DNA from: Pseudisothecium myosuroides
Lineage: Eukaryota > Streptophyta > Bryopsida > Hypnales > Lembophyllaceae
Direction: 5' to 3'
Length of the DNA stretch: 64,000 nucleotides
Assembly (NCBI GenBank): GCA_951799445.1
Contig: OX637292.1
Span: forward strand, 17,239,296 to 17,303,295
Shown here: in pieces, positions 57,941-64,000 of the stretch
How positions within the stretch are numbered: position 1 is the stretch's first letter
Layout of the letters: every line of letters starts with the position of its first letter
Position numbers and translations under genes: made by a program
Notes under the pieces: model-generated
What the model was told of the DNA's origin: nothing
The model's database searches: none
What the model saw: only the letters and a program-made list of their open reading frames with translations

Positions 57941-58824
57941 AGGGGGGGGGTCCACTCAACAAGGGAAACGTTAGATCAAGGGTAAGAGCGCACTTAGAGA
58001 CCTCACAAGTTAGAAACAAGTGACAACATAACAATCTCACACACTAAAGGCCCCCCAAAGCGGCATCGCCAAGGTACGGTGGGGGGTTGCTTTAGGGTTA
58101 GTGTAAGACACCACAAGGCCTCTAAACCACACAAACTAACTCTCAAGGACACAACAAAGATACACACAAAAAGAGAGGGTCTCTCAACTCAAAACAAGAG
58201 CACTAAAAGTACACGAAGAATAAACAAGGCAAGATAGAAGGACCCCCAAGGACTTTCAAAGCTTGAAAATAAGCAACAATGGAGCCAAAAGTGCTCCGAA
58301 AACACCGTAGAGGTTTTTGGCTTCAAACGCCAAAATATCCAAAATAACTTGGACCCACGGACCCAAAACAAGAATTGGAGGTGTTCTAGAGAGAGAAATG
58401 GGGCCCTTATATAGGTTTCCAAGGGCTCACCCCTCCCTCTAGAGTTCTAAGGTAACCTTATCAACGGGGATTTTCATCCTCATCCTCAAAGATTTTCATT
58501 CTACATCCTAAATTTTTACTTCTACCATCTATGCTGGACCAACATCCTAACTTTTGGAGATTAGCTCTAATCGCCGAACAGATTGCGCCGTTGGATCCAA
58601 AACGCCGTGTTTAGTCCTAGACCTCCCTACCCCCCGTACCAAGGCCAAAAACCCATCGTAGGCTAATTTAGTTTAAAAATCAAATCGTGGTAAAATCCTA
58701 GAGCTTGGGGGTCTTCTATTTTGAGAAATGTGAATAGCCTAGGGTCTCCGGTTGATGCAAGAGAGTCGGGAAGGACTTTTGGTTGACTTCGTTTCGCCAT
58801 CGTATGGTCCCGGAATGCCGGTCA

Positions 58825-58847
58825 ACGTGGCGGGGACCCCGCCACGT
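58825..58847. repeat. 23-bp perfect palindrome with G-box
   Basis: ACGTGGCGGGG-A-CCCCGCCACGT: 11-bp arms around one base. The right end overlaps CACGTG, a plant G-box bound by bZIP and bHLH factors. It lies about 410 bp beyond the TATA-like site at 58409. Confidence 0.7.
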
Positions 58848-59692
58848 GGTTAATTCCCGAGGAATCTCGCCGGTTCGGGTACTTGCCGCTATCGGAATGT
58901 CGTGAAACTTCACGGAGCGCATTATTAACATAAAACAAGCTAGTCTAATTTTTAGTGAGATTTTATTGTAACCTGGGTAATTTCCATGAAATTCCCGTTG
59001 GAGGTTAGGAGGGTTGACCACCCGGAAAAAGGTTCTTCTGCAAGTCGGAAGATGCCGGAATTTTTCACGTGACCTCTCAGGGAGTCGCATGAAAGACGTG
59101 CGGGTGCGTTTCCGTACCTGGCACGATTGGTCAATGGAGATTCAAAACTGGCCATCTCCTCGAATTAGCGACGGTGCGGGAATCTTCTGCAGGTGGAGGA
59201 ATCTTGGCGAACCGATTTTGCCGTTGGACTCCTGGCATGGGATTCATCCTAGAACACCATCCTTGGGCTGTAGATTCCTCCATGGGCCCGGTCTTGCGTG
59301 AGTGGCTCCTACATGCTAAGAATCGGGATTCTGGGAATTCGTCAATCTAATGGGGAACTCTAAATCTAACTCTAGGACCTGACCTAGTGGCCTCGCTGTG
59401 GATCCCTCGGACCGACCTAGCCATGAATCGCCACATTTATGGTGGGATTTAGCCCTTTTGGGGCTGTGTGACTCGAATCTTCCAAATCTAACCTTTTCGT
59501 TATTTTTATACTATTTTTAGGCAAGGTTTGGGGGATTCTAAGTAAAAAACACAAATCTAGACCAAATACTATAATGGGTATGACACAACCCTATTTTGGT
59601 TCTACACTCTTTTTATGGAGTTTTCTATACTTTTATCAACTTTAAATTGCAAATTTCCAAAAAAATAATTCTACGAGTCCCAAGTGACAAAT

Positions 59693-59708
59693 TGGGAGCT
59701 CACAACCG
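59693..59708 (+). promoter_or_regulatory. possible primer-binding site
   Basis: TGGGAGCTCACAACCG starts with TGG, 3 bp after a CA end, the usual position of a primer site next to a 5' LTR. I could not match it to a specific tRNA. Confidence 0.25.
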
Positions 59709-59859
59709 TCGCCAGACCTAATCTTCGTCATTCTTCCCTTTGCTGATTGTCTTGCGCACTTAGCTGAGAGAAAGAGTGGTGAGTTAGAGATCGCGACAGG
59801 GAGAGACGGGTGAGGTCGGTGCCAATTGCACCGGATTTAGTGGTCGGTGTTGGTAAACT

Positions 59860-61761
59860 ATGGCGGAGTCTAGTAATCCGGTAGCGCGTCGACCTTCTGT
59901 CACAGCTCAAATGGTTAGACCGGCTATTCCCACCGACCCAACGCACCGGAAGGAGTTAGAGACAGATCTGACCCGGATGGGGTGCGTAGGTTTGATCCAC
60001 CGACCATGGAATGTTAAGGACACGGAGATGTTGGAGCAGCTGATCTTGGGAGTCCCAAATCAGTTTGAGTTGACTGTGAGAGGCCAACCCGGAGCATGGA
60101 CGGCGGATGTATGGGCTGACGTATACGGGTTTGAGAAGAACGGGACCGGATTAGGTTCTCGGGTAGAAAAGTACGGGATTGGGAAGTTCCGTAATCCGGT
60201 TACCACTAAGGACGGATACCCAGTGAGTGACTGTAAGGACACTAGGCAGAAACGGATGTTGGAATTTTTGATTCCGATCATGTATCCGGAAAAGCCCACC
60301 CGAGTTACGGTTACGGTGGCCAACACTATCTTTGGGGCTTTAGAAGATAAGGTAGTCCACTGGGGGAAAGTCCTAGCCTGTATAGTGAAGAAACTGGTGT
60401 CGCACGTAGGGAAGGGGAAGCCGAGTCTTCTCAGTCCGTATCTATTTCACCTGTACCACCATCAGGAGGTGCTGACTAGTGAAGAGATGGTGATTTACAA
60501 CACCGGATTGGAAATAGTGAAGTACGGTCTCACGCACGAAATTCCACCGGATACTCCAATCGAGGGAGAGGAGGAGGAAGAAGAAGAAGACGACGACAAG
60601 GAAGAAGAACCGCAGCAGTAAGACCTGGTCGACAAACGGGAGAAGAGAAGAAAGTCGACCAATCCGAACTCGAGGGTGGAACAGTCGACCCCGGAAAAAG
60701 GAGAGTCAAGTCAGCCTCCCGGATCGGAAATGCAGTCGGACTTCTTCGATGTCGGGACGCAGTGGATGGAAGAGGCTAAGCACATGCACTTTGGCATGTC
60801 GGATATGATCCTGGGGATTGCGGCCGAGCTGAAGGTGGAGCCGGAAGATATCATAAATCAGATCCGAAAACTACCGAGCCCGGATCTGATTTTTGAGAAG
60901 GACGAGCGGATCAAGAGCTTGGAGAAGGAAAGGGATGACCTGTTAGGTCGGGTGAACTGGGCAGAGACGGATGCCGCAGTTGCACGGCAGAAGGAGACGG
61001 AAGCTCTCCAACTCGTCCATAATTTGACCGCGTTGGTGGAGCAGCCCGCGGAAGCTGTGATCAAATCCCGACTCTTCAGCAATCAGCTGAGTGGCATAGG
61101 CCACTTATCCGGGTCCAAGGTGGTAACCATCTTGGTAGACTTCCAGGCCCGGATGGAAAGAATTTTGAAGGAGATGGCGCAAATGTTGGGGCACCTCGAC
61201 CCGAACAAGCCCTTGGACTTCACCCACTTTCTGGAGCTGCCCAACGTCGACTTGTTGAAGACGCCCCAGAAGCCGGGGCCAGGGATCAGTCTACAGCCAT
61301 CCCCAAGACCTACTCCAAGTCAGGCACGGATCCAGACGAAGACCACTAAGTTCGGCCAGACGAGGAGTATCTAGTCGATTCCGGTAGTAACAGGAAGTAC
61401 TGTTCCGACATCCGGAACATCCGTCCAGAGCGATTTAATCCACCGGATGGGGGCCTTGTCAAACCCGGCTCGGACCAATCCGGTCGACTTTATTCATATG
61501 TAGAAGGCATCGCCCAAGAAGAATACAACACCGATTCAGCTGGACGATTCACCAGAGAGAGAGGCCAGAGTGGAGATGATCCAGGAGTCCGAGAAGGGGG
61601 AATTCACTTCCGGGGATGAGACGACCTCGGATGACGACCCGCCGCCGGTCCAGCGGAAGATTCCGACCCGGGCTGCAACGAAGTCGACTCCACCGAAAGG
61701 GAGCAGGAAACCACCTGCAGGGCCGAGTAGCAGCTCGAAGAAATCAAAGCGGGGAAAGTAG
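59860..61761 (+). pseudogene. retroelement coiled-coil ORF with three nonsense codons
   Basis: One frame of 634 codons from ATG 59860 (MAESSNPVARRPS) to TAG 61761, interrupted in frame by TAA at 60619-60621, TAG at 61372-61374 and TAG at 61501-61503, with no frameshift. The N-terminal domain has WADVYGFEKNGTGL, then LEFLIPIMYPEKPTRVTVT and HWGKVLACIVKKL, the same spacing of Trp, GF, GL, P-x-T and WG as the extra ORF of the intact retrotransposon (LLGFSPEGKGL ... WGQIVYMQI). An acidic Glu/Asp run, a coiled coil (DERIKSLEKERDDLLGRV) and a basic, Pro/Ser-rich tail follow. Probably the same protein class, decayed. CCGG-containing words are dense throughout. Confidence 0.65.
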
Positions 61762-62875
61762 TTAGTATGTTTGCAGTATTAGAATTTTTAATCTAGAGCG
61801 GATTTTCCGTGCGTGGGGCCTGGTTCCGGATTCTTAGGAGTAGTTGACTTTGAACTTTCCGGATTTTACGGTTGGTTACTGATTGGTCACCTGGATTTTC
61901 AGGTGTTCTTTTTTTGGCTTTTTGTTTGGGCTTTATACGTGGAGGGCAGCTTGTTGCCCTTTCATTCCAGCCTTGCCCATTTTGTGTGCATTAGTTTATG
62001 TTCATATTCTCTTTTCTCTAATCTGAGCCACTAAGTGGACATTCGGATTTCTGGCTATGTGTGCGTTTTCTTGAGTCGTTTATGAGTGTTGAAAGTGTGA
62101 GAGAGGGCGGATGAGGGGGAATCCGGGTTGAGAATTAGTTGGATCTAATTTGAGCGAGTAAGTTTGTGAGGAAACTTTACTAGACTTGTGAGTAAGGACT
62201 TGTGCGTGGTACCTTTAAATTGCCGTAACGGTGATCCGGTTCTAAGGAGTGGTTCGGATGCGAGTCCGAAATCTAGGGAGGGTTCCGAGCGGAGATAAGC
62301 AACCGCCAACGGAAAATCCCCACTCACCAGAAGGTCTGCCAACCATAGGATCAGTCTGGTAGATAGATGCACGAATCTCTTTCAGTTCCGGTTGTCTTGA
62401 TCTGTCGTTGTAGTAGAAGTGGAAGGATGCAATTCTGAGTGACCTGTTTTCCGGGCAAGCTACCCGGGGAATTGTGAGTATTATTACTTCTTCTACTCTG
62501 TAATAAAAACTTGGTTAGGACTGTCTTGTGTGAAGTTTTGTGCAAAGAAATAGATGTCTATGAGTGGTGCGTTCCTACCCCTCTAAAAGATCAAAGGCGG
62601 ACACCCTGAGGGTAAAACAGGGGGATAGAAAACCAGTCGAAGTTAAGAAGTGAGACCCGGAATCCGGATCAAATCGGAAACCGGAAAGGGATAGATCCGG
62701 ATTGGGATCCGGAAGACCATTGTGTTAGAAATAGGAAGAGAAAGAGGTGTTGCTTGGGGTTTTGTTGTTTGGATTACAACCCGGATACTCCTTAGCTTGC
62801 TGAAACACACTAGAATCTCCTGGGACGATATTTCGTGTTATCTTATCATCTTTTTGGTGTTAAGGATACTTACGC
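61762..62875. other. non-coding part of the 59.9-64 kb element, CCGGAT-rich
   Basis: No credible ORF. TCCGGA/ATCCGG words recur (about 61830, 61858, 62238, 62388, 62655-62720, 62780). Possibly a spacer or the junction of two elements in opposite orientation. Confidence 0.45.
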
Positions 62876-64000
62876 CTAGATTGCGCATACGACAAGTTTA
62901 CTAAGGTAAAAACTCTTGTTGGGTTCAATACTCTCCTTCTCATACTCAGTGGGTGAAACAACTGGTTTGACTTTTTCCTCGTAAACTTCCTCAGGAAAAG
63001 AAGCCAGATTTGCCCAACCGGATTCTCCTGTTTCACTCTGACTAGCCGGTAGATTTCCGGTCCTGATTTGTTGAGCGATCCACTCGGCTGTGAGCGGAAC
63101 ACTCGACTCTCCCAGTGATCGATCTTCTACCACTGGTTTCTGGATTTCTTCCGGATGATGCTCTAACACAGCATCGGAAAATCCATAGTTCGTCTCGGAC
63201 TGGTGCTCGAATGGATCCACGAAATAACTGGTGGCGGAATCTTCCGGTTCCGACCAGTCCGTCGTGTAGCCATCCGAATCACTCGTCTCTCCTAAATGCT
63301 TCTCACTGGTCCAGGGAATCCGGTTGGAAGGTTTCCCTACCACCAGTTCCTTGGCTCCCCAATCCACAAGTACTTGAGCGGAATATAACCAGGGTCTACC
63401 GAGTAACATCGGAAAAGGTCTACCTTTATGAACACGTATAATAACGTAATTCAGCAGGTAGTCTTTTCCTCCAATCCGGGTTGGAACTTGTGAAAGTTTC
63501 CCGACCGGATTTACTCGTGACTGGTCCGCCATTCTGAGGACTTGTTCCGTGGCTTCGAATGTGGTGAATCCCAAGTCAAATGCTGTATCCTCCAGCATTA
63601 AGTTCACTCCCGATCCGCCATCGACCGGAACCTTGGGAATAGCACATCCTTCTATTTCCACAGTGACCTCTGGAGCTCCGGAATCTTCCGGTTGAGAGAA
63701 GTTGACTGCAACCGCTGGCAGCTTCACCTTCTTCTTCCGCTTCCGGGTCCATGCGTCTTAGATCAGCTTCTGATACATTACATTGTCATGTAGGAGTTGT
63801 CCGATTGTGACATTCGCCTTCTGATCCTTTATATCCTGGATGATGTTATACTCATGCGTATTTACATCCGGATTAATGATCACTGGTGTGTCACTAAAAC
63901 TAACCTTCTTCTGATTCCATAATATATCCGGTCCAGAGATTTCTGTTCATATCTTTGCGCTGATATCTATCGGAATCCGGTTACTGCCTACTCCTTCCTC
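62876..64000 (-). pseudogene. Ty3/gypsy Gag-protease fragment, continues beyond the window
   Basis: Minus-strand frame open from the window edge except TGA at 63949-63947 and TAA at 63760-63758. Upstream part: TIGQLLHDNVMYQKLI then a basic TRKRKKKVK. Then an aspartic-protease domain: VDGGSGVNLM with catalytic Asp, VLRMADQSRVNPVG, and MLLGRPWLYSAQ, closely parallel to the intact element (DSGSSVNLM, LRMADQSRVKPMG, ILLGRPWLYSAK). The frame ends at TAG 62878-62876 before any RT. It is either a truncated copy or a gag-protease-only non-autonomous element. Its relation to the opposite-strand ORF at 59860-61761 is unclear; some Tat-lineage elements carry an antisense ORF downstream of pol. Confidence 0.75.

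Larger units (their letters stand above)
54760..59689 (+). mobile_element. LTR-like repeat, family B, copy B (about 4.9 kb; ends inferred)
   Basis: Begins TGTGTGG at 54760 in the middle of the kinase-like ORF and shares its left part with copy A. A plausible right end is ...GTGACA at 59689, followed 3 bp later by TGGGAGCTCACAACC, a possible primer-binding site. Within it: CTCTAA-type dispersed repeats (55140-56060), a C/T tract, a GC-rich segment, CTGTGAACTGG repeats (57171-57345), CAAAGCTTCGCCG repeats (57606-57940), a TTATATAGG/CCTATATAA TATA-like site at 58409-58417 and a 23-bp palindrome. No protein is encoded. If correct, it is the 5' LTR of an element continuing into the ORF at 59860. 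The right border and orientation are inference; no target duplication was found. Confidence 0.45.

Overview
The window is nuclear DNA of a land plant with a large, repeat-rich genome. Evidence: an intron-bearing L-type lectin receptor kinase, a plant-type glutamate decarboxylase pseudogene, TTTAGGG telomere-type repeats, CACTA and hAT DNA transposons, and long Ty3/gypsy retrotransposons, in AT-rich non-coding sequence. I cannot place the species; a gymnosperm, fern or lycophyte would fit the repeat load and the rarity of host genes, but that is inference.

Layout. 1-7.1 kb: AT-rich DNA with a decayed 5' part of a glutamate decarboxylase gene (3976-4870) and a 222-bp CACTA-type MITE with target duplication (5843-6064). 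7.1-10.9 kb: the one apparently intact host gene, a two-exon lectin receptor kinase on the minus strand. 11-15 kb: little. 15.1-18.1 kb: an unidentified ORF remnant and a pyrimidine-rich LTR-like repeat (copy A). 18.1-18.7 kb: a GC-rich 14-bp motif array and a TA-flanked MITE. 19.8-23.3 kb: a hAT-type transposase pseudogene (minus strand) interrupted by a second copy of the CACTA MITE. 24.95-43.75 kb: a complete 18.8-kb Ty3/gypsy element with two 2637-bp LTRs, a perfect 5-bp target duplication (ATATC), a tRNA-Asp-like primer site, two leader ORFs, a 2159-aa Gag-Pol and a large extra ORF downstream of pol. It sits inside an older long inverted repeat. 46.3-50.7 kb: a coiled-coil ORF with one nonsense codon, GC-motif arrays, a MITE, a 252-bp tandem array, a short interstitial telomeric tract and a 91-bp tandem array. 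53.5-59.7 kb: a GC array, then an ORF ending in a protein-kinase N-lobe that is cut by LTR-like copy B. 59.9-64 kb: a three-stop coiled-coil ORF (plus strand) and a gag/protease fragment (minus strand).

The most interesting signal is not a gene. The intact retrotransposon is filled with a near-palindromic word, GACAAWTTGTC: at least 18 exact copies plus dozens of one- or two-mismatch copies, in both LTRs, in the post-pol non-coding region and inside the extra ORF in all three reading frames, yet almost absent from gag-pol. The extra ORF encodes a coiled-coil protein with a basic tail. Other elements here show analogous but different private words: CCGGAT-type at 59.8-64 kb, GGATGAAGTTTG inverted pairs in copy A, CTCTAA-type in copy B, and GGCGACTGCGGGTC arrays upstream of several transposon-like ORFs. 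I propose, as inference, a set of element-specific dispersed-motif systems, perhaps each read by an element-encoded protein. The nearest precedent I know is VANC of Arabidopsis VANDAL transposons, which recognises dispersed motifs of its own element.
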